A DNA stretch of 64,000 nt from Exercitatus varius (GTDB lineage Bacteria > Pseudomonadota > Gammaproteobacteria > Enterobacterales > Pasteurellaceae), in assembly GCF_029577735.1 (NCBI RefSeq), contig NZ_JARQTO010000001.1:62001-126000 (forward strand), given 5' to 3'. Both the position numbers and the translations under genes were made by a program. Shown piece after piece: positions 8,116 through 17,234 of this stretch (positions are counted from its first letter, which is position 1; the number at the start of each line of letters is the position of its first letter). The notes beneath the pieces are model-generated. The model was not told the origin of the DNA. It saw only the letters and a list, made by a program, of their open reading frames with translations, and did not search any database.

Positions 8116-9147
8116 TTATTCCACTTTGACAATCCAACCTTCGGGCGCCGGCTTGTCACCAAACTGAATACCGGTTAATTCGTCGTAAAGTTTACGAGTG
8201 ATTGGGCCGACTTCCGTCTCGGAATAGAATACGTGGAAATCGCCTTTATGCTGAATACCGCCTACCGGTGTGATAACCGCGGCCGTACCGCAAGCGCCGG
8301 CTTCCGTAAATTGATCAAGTCGGTCGATGTAAACGTCGCCTTCCACGGTTTCCATGCCTAAACGTTCTTTTGCCAGATAAAGCAGAGAATATTTAGTGAT
8401 ACTCGGCAGAATAGATTCGGATTTCGGCGTTACAAATTTATTGTCTTTAGTGATGCCGAAGAAGTTTGCGGCGCCCACTTCTTCAATTTTGGTATGCGTT
8501 TTCGGATCCAGATAAATGGCATCGGCAAATTTACGGGTTGCGGTGCCTTCTTCCGTTGCCAGTTCATGCGGAAGCAAACTTGCCGCATAGTTACCGCCGA
8601 CTTTCACACCGCCCGTACCCATCGGCGCTGCGCGGTCGTAATCGGTGGTAATAAAGTTGGAAGGCGCCAGACCGCCTTTAAAATAAGCGCCGACCGGACA
8701 GCAGAATACGGAGAAAATGTATTCCGGTGCCGCTTTCACCCCGATATTTTCTCCCACACCGATTAAGAACGGACGCAAATAAAGCGTGGCGCCGGAACCG
8801 TAAGGACCTAACCATTCCTGATTGGCTTTCACCACTTCTTTACATGCGCGGACAAATAATTCGGTGGGAACCGGCGCCATTAACAGACGTTCTGCGGTTT
8901 TTTGCATGCGTTCCGCATTGGCTTGAGGACGGAAAAGATTGATAGAACCGTCTTTACAACGGTAGGCTTTTAAACCTTCAAAGCATTGTTGACCGTAATG
9001 GAGTGCGGTGGAACCTTCATGGATGTGAAGCATATTGTCTGTGGTGAGCTTGCCTTCATCCCATTTTCCGTCTTTCCAGTGTGCGATAAAACGATAATCG
9101 GTTTTAATATAAGAGAATCCGAGATTATTCCAATCAAGATCTTTCAT
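8116..9147 (-). CDS. ilvE: Branched-chain amino acid aminotransferase
   Basis: PLP enzyme of fold type IV that catalyses the last step of valine, leucine and isoleucine synthesis. It belongs to the larger BCAT form (343 residues), as in Haemophilus, rather than the approximately 309-residue E. coli IlvE. The PLP lysine lies in GGVKVGGNYAAS, and family blocks HYGQQCFEGLKAYR, LYLRPFLIG and EAGACGTAAVITPVG are present. The start is preceded by AAGGA. A terminator follows the stop. Confidence 0.92.
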   Translation of the reverse strand: MKDLDWNNLGFSYIKTDYRFIAHWKDGKWDEGKLTTDNMLHIHEGSTALHYGQQCFEGLKAYRCKDGSINLFRPQANAERMQKTAERLLMAPVPTELFVRACKEVVKANQEWLGPYGSGATLYLRPFLIGVGENIGVKAAPEYIFSVFCCPVGAYFKGGLAPSNFITTDYDRAAPMGTGGVKVGGNYAASLLPHELATEEGTATRKFADAIYLDPKTHTKIEEVGAANFFGITKDNKFVTPKSESILPSITKYSLLYLAKERLGMETVEGDVYIDRLDQFTEAGACGTAAVITPVGGIQHKGDFHVFYSETEVGPITRKLYDELTGIQFGDKPAPEGWIVKVE

Positions 9148-9271
9148 GATATTTATCCTTTTTTATTACTTATTATTTGATAACGACTTGGCAAATATAC
9201 GCCAATCTCGGCGGATTGAAAACAATTATTTGTGATTTCAGCGGAAAGAAAATATGGTAGAATTTCGACAT

Positions 9272-9477
9272 AAAAAAACACCGCACTTTTTTGAAATCTC
9301 AGTGCGGTGTCAAATAACCTAAAATTAGGTAGTAAAATATACAGGAAGTTAATTAAGTAATTAATAGAAGGATTAATTACTTCTGTTTGGTTACCCAAAC
9401 AATATGCAAACACAACATAATACTTAACTAAAAGATTCAACTCTTAATCAATTAAGGAATTACCAGTCATTAAGTAT
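9272..9477 (-). ncRNA. gcvB: GcvB small regulatory RNA
   Basis: Hfq-type sRNA that represses amino acid and peptide transporter mRNAs. Reading leftward: -35 TTGTCC (9507-9512), 17-base spacer, -10 TATAAT (9484-9489), start near 9477. The G/U-rich seed region TTATGTTGTGTTTGCATATT (9401-9420) is the GcvB R1 hallmark, and ACTTCCTGTATATTTTAC (9332-9349) matches the second conserved element of E. coli GcvB. The 3' end is a strong terminator with a 10-bp stem (9278-9310) followed by seven U. The length of about 206 nt equals that of E. coli GcvB. It is divergent from gcvA, the conserved arrangement. The terminator is built from an inverted uptake signal. Confidence 0.92.
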
Positions 9478-9532
9478 GGGCGCATTATAGAAAAGGAAAT
9501 CGGAGCGGACAACCTAGAAATATTTATTTGAC

Positions 9533-9551
9533 GGATTAAAAAAACTAATCC
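9533..9551. promoter_or_regulatory. Possible GcvA operator in the gcvB-gcvA gap
   Basis: GGATTA and TAATCC form an inverted repeat with a 7-base spacer and include CTAAT, the core described for GcvA binding in E. coli. It lies upstream of the gcvB -35 box and before gcvA, where autoregulation and gcvB activation would be expected. Weak sequence evidence; context gives the support. Confidence 0.4.
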
Positions 9552-9601
9552 ATGGGAATTTTCATTTATTATATAACAAAAGAATACTGTAGGGAAGAAT
9601 T

Positions 9602-10489
9602 ATGTTTAAACGATTGCCTCCCTTGAATTCACTGAAAGCATTTGAAAGTGCGGCAAGAAATTTAAGTTTTACCAAAGCGGCGGAAGAGCTTTTTGTGACA
9701 CAAGCCGCCGTGAGTCATCAAATCAAATTGTTGGAGGATTTTTTGGGGTTTCCGCTTTTTGTGCGGAAAAGTCGGGCGTTGGAGTTGACGGAAAAAGGAG
9801 AACAGTACTTTACCGAGATCGCCCTTTTATTGCATAAATTGTTGGAGTGCACGCAAAAAATAATGGCGCAAAATCGACCGCACTTAACCATCAGTGTGCC
9901 GCAAACTTTCGGCATGCACTGGTTGGTACCGCATCTCGCCAACTTTCACGAACGTTATCCGAACATTGACGTGCGCATTAAAGCGGCGGAACAAGACGAC
10001 GGTTTGTTGAGTAACGACGTGGATATTGCCATTTATTACGGACGCGGAAACTGGGATAATCTTAAGGCCGAACTGCTTTCGCAGGAGCAAGTGGTGATGT
10101 TGGCGTCACCGCAGTTGCTTGCAGTGAATCCGGTGGATTCGCCCGCAGATTTGAATAAACATCAGCTTATTCATGTACACACTCGGGAAAACTGGCAGAA
10201 TATGGCGCATTATCTCAAACTTGACAATCTCGACACTCAGCAGGGCGTTGTTTTCAGCCATACGTTTATGGGATTACAGGCGGCCAGGCTGGGGCAGGGA
10301 ATCGTGCTCGCCAACCGGATATTGGCATTGCAGGAAATCAAGAACGGAAATTTACAAATTGTCATGCCGACTCAACTGCAGGATTCCAAAGCCTTTTATG
10401 TGGTGAACGCTCAGGCAAAAACAGATGATCAACCTATTGTGACATTCCGCGAATGGATTGTGCAGGAAATGAAAAACAAATATGAATAA
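9602..10489 (+). CDS. gcvA: GcvA, LysR-family regulator of glycine cleavage and gcvB
   Basis: LysR-type regulator; the N-terminus MFKRLPPLNSLKAFESAARN, the helix-turn-helix KAAEELFVTQAAVSHQIK and the effector-domain block DVDIAIYYGRGNWDNLKAELL match E. coli GcvA. Length 295 is slightly shorter than 305. It is divergent from the gcvB sRNA gene, which GcvA activates in E. coli. Its 3' end overlaps the start of rlmM by 8 bases, so the two are cotranscribed and probably translationally coupled. Confidence 0.92.
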   Translation: MFKRLPPLNSLKAFESAARNLSFTKAAEELFVTQAAVSHQIKLLEDFLGFPLFVRKSRALELTEKGEQYFTEIALLLHKLLECTQKIMAQNRPHLTISVPQTFGMHWLVPHLANFHERYPNIDVRIKAAEQDDGLLSNDVDIAIYYGRGNWDNLKAELLSQEQVVMLASPQLLAVNPVDSPADLNKHQLIHVHTRENWQNMAHYLKLDNLDTQQGVVFSHTFMGLQAARLGQGIVLANRILALQEIKNGNLQIVMPTQLQDSKAFYVVNAQAKTDDQPIVTFREWIVQEMKNKYE

Positions 10490-11573
10490 ACTGGCTTTAT
10501 ATTGTCGTATCGGTTTTGAAAAAGAAACGGCGGCGGAAATCACGGAAAAAGCCGCCGAACAAGGCGTATTCGGTTTTGCCCGGGTGAAGGAAAATTCGGG
10601 TTATGTCATTTTTGAATGTTATCGGCCGGGTGAGGCGGATCGTCTTGCCCGTGAAATTCCCTTTACTCAATTGATTTTTGCCCGCCAAATGATAGTGGTT
10701 TCCGATTTATTACAGGATTTGCCGCTAACGGATCGTATTACGCCGATCGTGCAAAAATATCAGGAAATTTCACCGCACTTGAACCTGCAGCAAAGTACCG
10801 AACTTTGGGTGGAAACTGCGGACACCAACGAAGCAAAAGAATTATCCGCTTTTTGCCGCAAATTTACCGTACCTTTGCGCCAGGCATTGAAAAAACAAGG
10901 CTGGCTGAATTTTAAATCAATCAAAAGCGGCATTACTCTGCATTGTCTGTTTGTGCAGTCCGACGCCTGCTACGCGGGCTATTCCTACAACCGTAATCAT
11001 TCGCCTTATTTTATGGGCATTCCCCGCTTAAAATTTCCCCCGGAAGCGCCGAGCCGTTCCACGTTAAAACTGGAAGAAGCGATTCTAACCTTTATTCCCC
11101 GTGAAGAAGAAAGCAAACGTCTGAGCGAAGGCATGATCGGCGTGGATTTAGGCGCTTGTCCGGGCGGTTGGAGCTATCAGTTGGTTAAGCGAGGTTTGTT
11201 CGTCTATGCGGTGGATCACGGCAAAATGGCGGCAAGTTTGCACGATACGGGACGAATTGAACATTGCCCGGAAGACGGTTTTAAATTTCAGCCGCCGAAG
11301 CGAAAAAAAGCGGATTGGCTGGTGTGTGACATGGTGGAGCAGCCGAGCCGAATCGTGGCGTTAATCGGAAAATGGTTAGTGAACGAATGGTGCCGCGAAA
11401 CGATCTTCAACTTAAAACTGCCGATGAAAAAGCGTTATGCGGAAGTGCGGTTGTGCCTACAAAAACTGGCGGAACAATTGACGCAAAACGGTTTCGGATT
11501 TCAGATACAAGCCAAACATTTGTATCATGATCGCGAAGAGATTACCGTACATGTCCGCACCCGGCGGCATTGA
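10482..11573 (+). CDS. rlmM: 23S rRNA 2'-O-ribose C2498 methyltransferase RlmM
   Basis: Methylates C2498 of 23S rRNA using S-adenosylmethionine. Blocks characteristic of E. coli RlmM (YgdE) are present: GFARVKENSGYVIFECY at the N-terminus, FCRKFTVPLRQALK in the THUMP region, YFMGIPRLKFPPEAPSRSTL, and the Rossmann SAM motif VDLGACPGGWSYQL near residue 220. Length 363 is normal. It overlaps gcvA by 8 bases, as in other gammaproteobacteria where the two genes are neighbours. Confidence 0.94.
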   Translation: MNKLALYCRIGFEKETAAEITEKAAEQGVFGFARVKENSGYVIFECYRPGEADRLAREIPFTQLIFARQMIVVSDLLQDLPLTDRITPIVQKYQEISPHLNLQQSTELWVETADTNEAKELSAFCRKFTVPLRQALKKQGWLNFKSIKSGITLHCLFVQSDACYAGYSYNRNHSPYFMGIPRLKFPPEAPSRSTLKLEEAILTFIPREEESKRLSEGMIGVDLGACPGGWSYQLVKRGLFVYAVDHGKMAASLHDTGRIEHCPEDGFKFQPPKRKKADWLVCDMVEQPSRIVALIGKWLVNEWCRETIFNLKLPMKKRYAEVRLCLQKLAEQLTQNGFGFQIQAKHLYHDREEITVHVRTRRH

Positions 11574-11581
11574 GATCCGCG

Positions 11582-11626
11582 AAAAGTGCGGTCAAAAAAT
11601 TAAACGTTTTTTTACCGCACTTTTTT
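11582..11626. terminator. Bidirectional terminator between rlmM and cysA
   Basis: Inverted uptake signals AAAAGTGCGGT (11582-11592) and ACCGCACTTTT (11614-11624), with A/T-rich inner flanks that extend the stem and T-runs on both sides, lie between convergent rlmM and cysA. Confidence 0.85.
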
Positions 11627-11631
11627 GCACG

Positions 11632-12708
11632 TTAAATGTTCATTTGCTGGAATAAATTCAATTTATCCGGCACCAGATAAACCTGTTCGTTGAGCTGATA
11701 ATTGGCGCTGTTATAGGCGTTTTTGGTGAGAATCACCTCAATGGGTTGCTCGCTTTGCGCGCTTTCGATTTCAATGCGGACGATGAAACCGATGGCATTG
11801 ATGTGGGTAATTTTGCCTGTGGCCAGCGCATTTTCGGGTGAACGTGACAGGGTGAGTTCATAAGGCCGAATATAAGCCGTAGCCGATTGATTATTCACGG
11901 GTTTTGTGGTGTTCGTGTGCGTATTAATGTGATGGGAAAATTCGCCCACTACCAGTTTCCCTTCGTCAATATGCCCGTGGAACACGTTGACATCGCCGAC
12001 AAACTGAGTGACAAACGGCGTTTGTGGCGCGTGATAAATCTGATTCGGCTCGTCGATTTGTTCGATTTGTCCTTTATTCATCACCACAATTCGATCGGAC
12101 ACATCCAGCGCTTCGTCCTGATCATGAGTCACGAAAATACTGGTGACGTTCAATTCCTGATGCAAATCGCGCAACCAGCGGCGCAGGGTTTTGCGTACCT
12201 GCGCATCCAACGCGCCGAAAGGTTCGTCCAATAACAGGACTTTAGGTTGAACCGCCAGGGAACGCGCCAGCGCAACGCGTTGCCGTTGTCCGCCGGAAAG
12301 TTGGTTCGGATAAGCTTGCGCCAGCCATTCCAGCTCAATCAGCTTTAGAAGTGCGGTCACTTTTTCGTGAATTTTTGCCTCGCTCGGGCGGGTTTTGCGC
12401 GGTTTCACCCGCAGCCCGAAAGCGATGTTGTCAAACACTGTCATATTTTGAAACAGCGCATAATTCTGAAACACAAAACCCACGCCGCGATCTTTTGCCG
12501 ACAAGTTAGTGACGTCCCGATCTTCAAACAAAATACGTCCGCTGTCCGCAAATTCCAGACCGGCAATAATACGTAATAACGTGGTTTTGCCGCAACCGCT
12601 TGGGCCTAACAGCGATGTCAGTTGGTTCTGCCGGAATTGCAAATTAATATTTTTTAAGGCATGGAAACTGCCAAAATGTTTTTCTAAATTTTCAATGCGG
12701 ATTGACAT
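11632..12708 (-). CDS. cysA: Sulfate/thiosulfate ABC transporter ATPase CysA
   Basis: Energises sulfate and thiosulfate import. Walker A GPSGCGKTT is near residues 34-42, the Q-loop is in FVFQNYALF, the signature LSGGQRQRVALARSLA follows, and Walker B is LLLDEPFGALD. A C-terminal regulatory (TOBE-like) domain fills residues about 235-358. It is the last gene of the leftward cysT-cysW-cysA operon. CysA-type sequence after the nucleotide-binding domain and the permease neighbours distinguish it from other CUT1-like ATPases. Confidence 0.93.
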   Translation of the reverse strand: MSIRIENLEKHFGSFHALKNINLQFRQNQLTSLLGPSGCGKTTLLRIIAGLEFADSGRILFEDRDVTNLSAKDRGVGFVFQNYALFQNMTVFDNIAFGLRVKPRKTRPSEAKIHEKVTALLKLIELEWLAQAYPNQLSGGQRQRVALARSLAVQPKVLLLDEPFGALDAQVRKTLRRWLRDLHQELNVTSIFVTHDQDEALDVSDRIVVMNKGQIEQIDEPNQIYHAPQTPFVTQFVGDVNVFHGHIDEGKLVVGEFSHHINTHTNTTKPVNNQSATAYIRPYELTLSRSPENALATGKITHINAIGFIVRIEIESAQSEQPIEVILTKNAYNSANYQLNEQVYLVPDKLNLFQQMNI

Positions 12709-12744
12709 TTTGTTTCCTTAACTGAATGAAATACGGTGATTGCG

Positions 12745-13611
12745 CTAGGCCGCACGGCTGTGTAAAGATTTTTCCACTTTACGCCGTTGCAGTCGGCCGA
12801 GCAAAGTCTGGCATCCCAGCGTGAGCAACGCTAACGCGGCGAGTAAGCTGGCGCAGGCAAAAGCGGCGATAAACTGATATTCGTTGTAGCTGATTTCCAC
12901 ATACAGCGGAATCGTGTTGGTTAAGCCGCGAATATGGCCGGACACCACGCTTACCGCGCCGAATTCTCCCATGGCGCGGGCGTTACTGAGAATCACGCCG
13001 TAAATTAACGCCCATTTGATTTTCGGCAAGGTGACGGTGAAAAATAATGTCCAGGTATTTGCTCCGAGAATCAGCGCCGCCTGTTCTTCGCTGTTTCCTT
13101 GCGCCGTCATGGTCGGAATCAGGGATTTCACGATTAACGGAAAGGTGACGAATAAGGTGACGATAACAATGCTCGGCATAGCGAACACAATGCGGAAACC
13201 GTGCTCGATAAACCATTTGCCCGCTAAACCGTCCAAACCGAACAGTAATAAAAACATCAACCCCACAACTACCGGCGAAATGGAAAACGGCAGATCTAAA
13301 AGTGCGGTCAAAAACGCTTTACCTTTGAAATTGAAATAGGCGATGGTCCACGCCATAACCACGCCGATAAACATATTTATCGGCAGCACAATCAACGCGA
13401 CTTTCACGGTTAACCAGATCGCGGCGAGAGCTTCTTCGTTGCCGATTGCCTGCATGAACAGCGCAAAGCCTTGTGCGAAAGCGTAATAAAATACGGTGAA
13501 CAGCGGCGCCAATAAAATCACCGCGAAAAAAAGAAAACCGAGGGTAATCAGGATCCATTTCTGCCGGTTGGCTTTTTCCCGAGTTTTTAACCGAATAGTC
13601 GAATTGTTCAT
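12745..13611 (-). CDS. cysW: Sulfate ABC transporter permease CysW
   Basis: One of the two inner-membrane subunits of the sulfate importer. About six hydrophobic helices are visible, with the cytoplasmic EAA-like loop EEQAALILGANTWTLFFTVT near residue 190. The family block NARAMGEFGAVSVVSGHIRG is strongly diagnostic for CysW. Its ATG overlaps the cysT stop codon as TAATG, implying translational coupling. Length 288 is normal. Confidence 0.93.
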   Translation of the reverse strand: MNNSTIRLKTREKANRQKWILITLGFLFFAVILLAPLFTVFYYAFAQGFALFMQAIGNEEALAAIWLTVKVALIVLPINMFIGVVMAWTIAYFNFKGKAFLTALLDLPFSISPVVVGLMFLLLFGLDGLAGKWFIEHGFRIVFAMPSIVIVTLFVTFPLIVKSLIPTMTAQGNSEEQAALILGANTWTLFFTVTLPKIKWALIYGVILSNARAMGEFGAVSVVSGHIRGLTNTIPLYVEISYNEYQFIAAFACASLLAALALLTLGCQTLLGRLQRRKVEKSLHSRAA

Positions 13612-14432
13612 TATTTCACCTGCATCATTTTCTTACCGATTTGCCATTGAGCGGCATTAATCAGAAAAATCAAGAGGAAAGAAATGCCGATCATCAGCAA
13701 TGCCACCACGGACGCGCCCCGCACGTCGTAAAGATCCAGTTTTGACATAATAATCAGCGGCGCAATTTCCGAGACCAACGGCACGTTACCGGCAATAAAA
13801 ATCACGGAACCGTATTCACCGAGAGAACGGGCGAATCCCATGCCGGCGCCGCTGATAATGGCGGGCGCCAGAGCGGGAATAATCACGCGGGTCAGCGTTA
13901 TCCGTTTATTGGCGCCTAAAATATCGGCGGCTTCTTCATAAGCGGGATCCAGGCTTTCCAGCACGGGTTGAATGGCGCGCACTACAAAAGGCAAGCTGAC
14001 AAAAATTAAAGCGACGGCAATGCCGAACGGAGTATAAGCGATTTGAACGCCGATTTTTGCAAGCCATCCGCCGAATAATCCCGTAGGCGCGTAAAGCGAA
14101 GCCAGCGCAATACCCGCCACTGCCGTCGGCAGCGCAAAGGGCAGGTCAATCAGGGCGTTCATCAGTTTTTTGCCCCAAAAATCGTAACGCACCAGAATCC
14201 AGGCTAACAGAAAACCGAAAACCAGGTTTACCACGGTTGCGAAAAAGGCCATTTTAAATGACAGCAAAATAGACGCGACAACGCGCTCGCTGCTGACAAT
14301 CGCCCAAATATCCGTGCCGCCGAGTTGTAATGCCGTGGCGATCAACAATCCCAAAGGCAGCAGAATCATGGAAAACAACCACAGAAGGGTAATCGTCATC
14401 CCACGTTTAAAAAAAGGTAAAACAGTCCGCAT
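13611..14432 (-). CDS. cysT: Sulfate ABC transporter permease CysT (CysU)
   Basis: Partner permease of CysW. Diagnostic blocks are LIDLPFALPTAVAGIALASLY, the EAA-like loop EEAADILGANKRITLTRVII and FARSLGEYGSVIFIAGN. The frame is open to 14474, but the ATG at 14432 gives a protein of 273 residues close to E. coli CysT (277), with GGAG 11 bases upstream; the exact start is moderately sure. It is the first gene of the cysTWA operon, divergent from the sulfate-binding protein gene across an AT-rich 247-bp control region. Confidence 0.9.
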   Translation of the reverse strand: MRTVLPFFKRGMTITLLWLFSMILLPLGLLIATALQLGGTDIWAIVSSERVVASILLSFKMAFFATVVNLVFGFLLAWILVRYDFWGKKLMNALIDLPFALPTAVAGIALASLYAPTGLFGGWLAKIGVQIAYTPFGIAVALIFVSLPFVVRAIQPVLESLDPAYEEAADILGANKRITLTRVIIPALAPAIISGAGMGFARSLGEYGSVIFIAGNVPLVSEIAPLIIMSKLDLYDVRGASVVALLMIGISFLLIFLINAAQWQIGKKMMQVK

Positions 14433-14492
14433 AAGTTTGCATACTCCATAAATTGCACAAAAAAATAACCGCACTTTATGCCGGATGCAAAG

Positions 14493-14586
14493 AACTAAAA
14501 TTTATTTCTTATAACCAAAGATAATATTTAATCGCTTTCTTTTGTTCTCTATATTCCGTTTCATTCTAAGAAATAAATTTTTGTTA
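14493..14586. promoter_or_regulatory. Inverted-repeat control region between cysT and sbp (possible CysB sites)
   Basis: A 15-bp sequence, TAAGAAATAAATTTT, occurs at 14567-14581 and as its reverse complement at 14498-14512, with partial matches beyond both ends. The arms are about 54 bp apart in the divergent promoter region. CysB binds AT-rich sites of about 19 bp, often paired, at such positions in enteric bacteria. No sharp consensus allows a firm call. Confidence 0.5.
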
Positions 14587-14679
14587 TTTTTGAATCGGAA
14601 AAATTTGTTTTATAAATTCCACCACGACGAGTAAGGCTATGGCGAAACATCAAGGCGAACAGGAAACGGAGGAAGCAAA

Positions 14680-15702
14680 ATGAAGAAAATTATTGCGGTT
14701 TTTCTTGCGATTTTAGCTGTCGTTGCCGTTTTCGCCGATTGGTCGCCAAACCCGGATAAACAGGATAAAAAAGTGCTGCTGAATGTGGCTTACGATGTTA
14801 TTCGCGATTTTTATAAAGCCTACAACGCCGATTTTCAGCAACAGCATCCGCAAATTGCGATTTCTCAATCTCACGGCGGCGCCAGCAAGCAGGCGCTGAG
14901 TGTGGCAAGCGGGTTGCCGGCGGATGTGGTGACGCTTACTCAGGCGAACGATATTGAAATGCTGGTGGAAAAAGGATTGGTCGCGGAAAACTGGCAATCC
15001 GCGTTGCCCAATCATGCGACGCCTTTTGGTTCCGTTATGGTGTTTTTGGTACGCAAAGGCAATCCGAAAGGCATTCGGGATTGGGCGGATTTAGCCCGTG
15101 AAGACGTCAGCACGATTTTCGCCAATCCGAAAACTTCCGCCAACGGACGTTATGCCTATTTAGCGGCGCTGGCTTATGCGAAACGGCAGTTCGGCAATGA
15201 ACGGCAGGCGTATCGGTTTATCGAAAAGATGTTACGCAATGTGCCGGTGTTGGAAGCGGGCGCGCGCGGCGCGACCATCTCTTTCACCCAGCGTAATTTG
15301 GGTGATGTGCTGATTGCGCCGGAAAACGAAGCCGCACTTGCCGCGCAAAGTTTAGGGCGAGATAGCTTCGAAGTGGTTTATCCCGGACTGACCGCTTACA
15401 CTCCCGTGCTGGTGGCGGAAGTGAATCAAAATACCAAGCTTAACGGCACCCATGAACAGGTTAGGGCTTATTTGCAGGGATTGTGGTCGGAAGAAGCGCA
15501 GCAACTGGCGGCAAAAAATTATTTTCGCCCGAGCGATAAAAAAACGTTGCAAAATTTGACCGCACTTTTCCCTGAAATTGAAACTTTTGACGTAAACGAC
15601 ATCTTCGGCGACTGGGCGACCATCAACCGCGTTCATTTTGCCGACAACGCACTGTTTGACCGACTTTATATTCACGCACAGCAACAAAAAGGAACGAATT
15701 AA
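14680..15702 (+). CDS. sbp: Periplasmic sulfate/thiosulfate-binding protein
   Basis: Solute receptor of the cysTWA importer. An N-terminal hydrophobic signal (residues 1-19) is followed by a sulfate-binding fold: LLNVAYDVIRDFYKAYN, SHGGASKQALSVASGLPADV and FANPKTSANGRYAYLAALAYA match the Sbp/CysP family. Length 340 is normal. It is divergent from cysT and its stop codon is directly followed by the cysG ATG, so it heads a sulfate assimilation operon. Only one binding protein is seen, so it may serve both sulfate and thiosulfate; cysP would be an alternative name. Confidence 0.9.
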   Translation: MKKIIAVFLAILAVVAVFADWSPNPDKQDKKVLLNVAYDVIRDFYKAYNADFQQQHPQIAISQSHGGASKQALSVASGLPADVVTLTQANDIEMLVEKGLVAENWQSALPNHATPFGSVMVFLVRKGNPKGIRDWADLAREDVSTIFANPKTSANGRYAYLAALAYAKRQFGNERQAYRFIEKMLRNVPVLEAGARGATISFTQRNLGDVLIAPENEAALAAQSLGRDSFEVVYPGLTAYTPVLVAEVNQNTKLNGTHEQVRAYLQGLWSEEAQQLAAKNYFRPSDKKTLQNLTALFPEIETFDVNDIFGDWATINRVHFADNALFDRLYIHAQQQKGTN

Positions 15703-17133
15703 ATGCATTATTTTCCCGTCTTTGCCGATCTGAACAACCGTCCCGTATTAGTAGTGGGCGGCGGCGCTGTTGCCGCGCGTAAAGTGAATTTATTACTGAA
15801 GGCCAATGCGCAAGTACGCATCGCGGCGCAAAAACTGAACGCAGAATTGACCGCACTTTTTGAGCAGGAACGCATTATTTGGATTGCCAAATCCTTCAGC
15901 GCCGAACAGGTTCGCAACGTATTTTTAGTGATTGCCGCCACCGACGACGAGCAACTGAATGAACGAGTATTCCGCGTGGCGGAAAGCCAACAGAAATTGG
16001 TTAACGTGGTGGATGATCAGGCGCGCTGCAGCTTTATTTTTCCGTCCATTATCGATCGCAGCCCTATTCAGGTGGCTATTTCCAGCGGCGGTTCGGCGCC
16101 GGTGCTGGCTCGATTGTTACGGGAAAAGTTAGAAGCCTTATTGCCGCAGCATTTGGGCGCAATGGCGGAAATTTCCGGCAAATGGCGTCATAAAGTAAAA
16201 ACCAAACTGAAAACCGTAACCGAACGCCGCCGTTTTTGGGAAAGCCTGTTCAACGGCAGATTCAGTCAGTTGCTGAAAAACCGTCAAACGGAAGCGGCGA
16301 AAAAAGAATTGGAATTACAACTGAATAAGGATTACCGCGGCGGTTTCGTTTCGCTGGTGGGCGCCGGTCCGGGCGATGCCGGTTTGCTGACGCTGAAAGG
16401 CTTGCAGGAAATCCAGCAGGCGGATGTAGTGTTATACGACGCCTTAGTTTCCGAAGACATTTTAGAATTAGTGCGGCGCGACGCGGAATTGGTGTTCGTA
16501 GGCAAACGGGCACAAGGCAAACAGGTGGCGCAGGAACACACTAATCGGCTATTGGCGGATTACGCCAAGCAAGGCAAGCGCGTGGTGCGTTTGAAAGGCG
16601 GCGATCCTTTCGTATTCGGTCGCGGCGGAGAAGAATTGGAAGTCTTGGCGCAGCAACATATTCCCTTTTCCGTGGTGCCCGGCATTACGGCGGCAATCGG
16701 CGCCACCGCTTACGCGGGCATTCCGCTGACTCACCGCGATTACGCGCAAAGTGCGGTGTTTGTCACCGGTCACCGCAAAGCGGACGCCTCGGATATTGAA
16801 TGGCAGACTTTGGCGCGCGGCAATCAAACGCTGGTGATTTATATGGGCACGCTGAAAGCTAAAGATATCGCCGAACGGTTACGCCGATTCGGTCGCGCAG
16901 GTTCGACGCCGGTTGCGGTGATTTCGCAGGGCACTCAGGAAACGCAAACCACGCAAACGGGCACCTTGGAAAATTTGGCGGAAATTGCCGAACATGCGCC
17001 GACGCCGGCGTTGATCGTGGTGGGCGAAGTGGTGGCGCTGCATAACAAACTTGCCTGGTTCGGCGAACAAAAACTCGCGCAAAAACGACCGCACTTTACC
17101 TTGGAAAGCTTGCGTATTGAACGCGTGGCGTAG
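15703..17133 (+). CDS. cysG: Siroheme synthase CysG (trifunctional)
   Basis: Makes siroheme, the prosthetic group of sulfite reductase, from uroporphyrinogen III. The N-terminal half (residues 1-210) is the precorrin-2 dehydrogenase/sirohydrochlorin ferrochelatase with a Rossmann GGGAVAARK. The C-terminal half (about 215-460) is the uroporphyrinogen methyltransferase with VGAGPGDAGLLTLKG and the block VRLKGGDPFVFGRGGEE. Length 476 is close to E. coli CysG (457). The ATG directly follows the sbp stop codon. Its position in the cys operon matches its role for CysI. Confidence 0.94.
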   Translation: MHYFPVFADLNNRPVLVVGGGAVAARKVNLLLKANAQVRIAAQKLNAELTALFEQERIIWIAKSFSAEQVRNVFLVIAATDDEQLNERVFRVAESQQKLVNVVDDQARCSFIFPSIIDRSPIQVAISSGGSAPVLARLLREKLEALLPQHLGAMAEISGKWRHKVKTKLKTVTERRRFWESLFNGRFSQLLKNRQTEAAKKELELQLNKDYRGGFVSLVGAGPGDAGLLTLKGLQEIQQADVVLYDALVSEDILELVRRDAELVFVGKRAQGKQVAQEHTNRLLADYAKQGKRVVRLKGGDPFVFGRGGEELEVLAQQHIPFSVVPGITAAIGATAYAGIPLTHRDYAQSAVFVTGHRKADASDIEWQTLARGNQTLVIYMGTLKAKDIAERLRRFGRAGSTPVAVISQGTQETQTTQTGTLENLAEIAEHAPTPALIVVGEVVALHNKLAWFGEQKLAQKRPHFTLESLRIERVA

Positions 17134-17234
17134 AGCATTCACGCTCGTTCGTCGATATACCGATAAGCATTTTAACCGCGGGCGAACAAGTCCGCGTGAC
17201 GACAGATTGATTTCAGTTTAAAAGTGGGAAAACA

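Noticed and set aside
9153..9440. 95-codon minus-strand reading frame in the ilvE-gcvA gap
   Set aside because: It lies across the gcvB sRNA and its terminator, and its composition is not protein-like.
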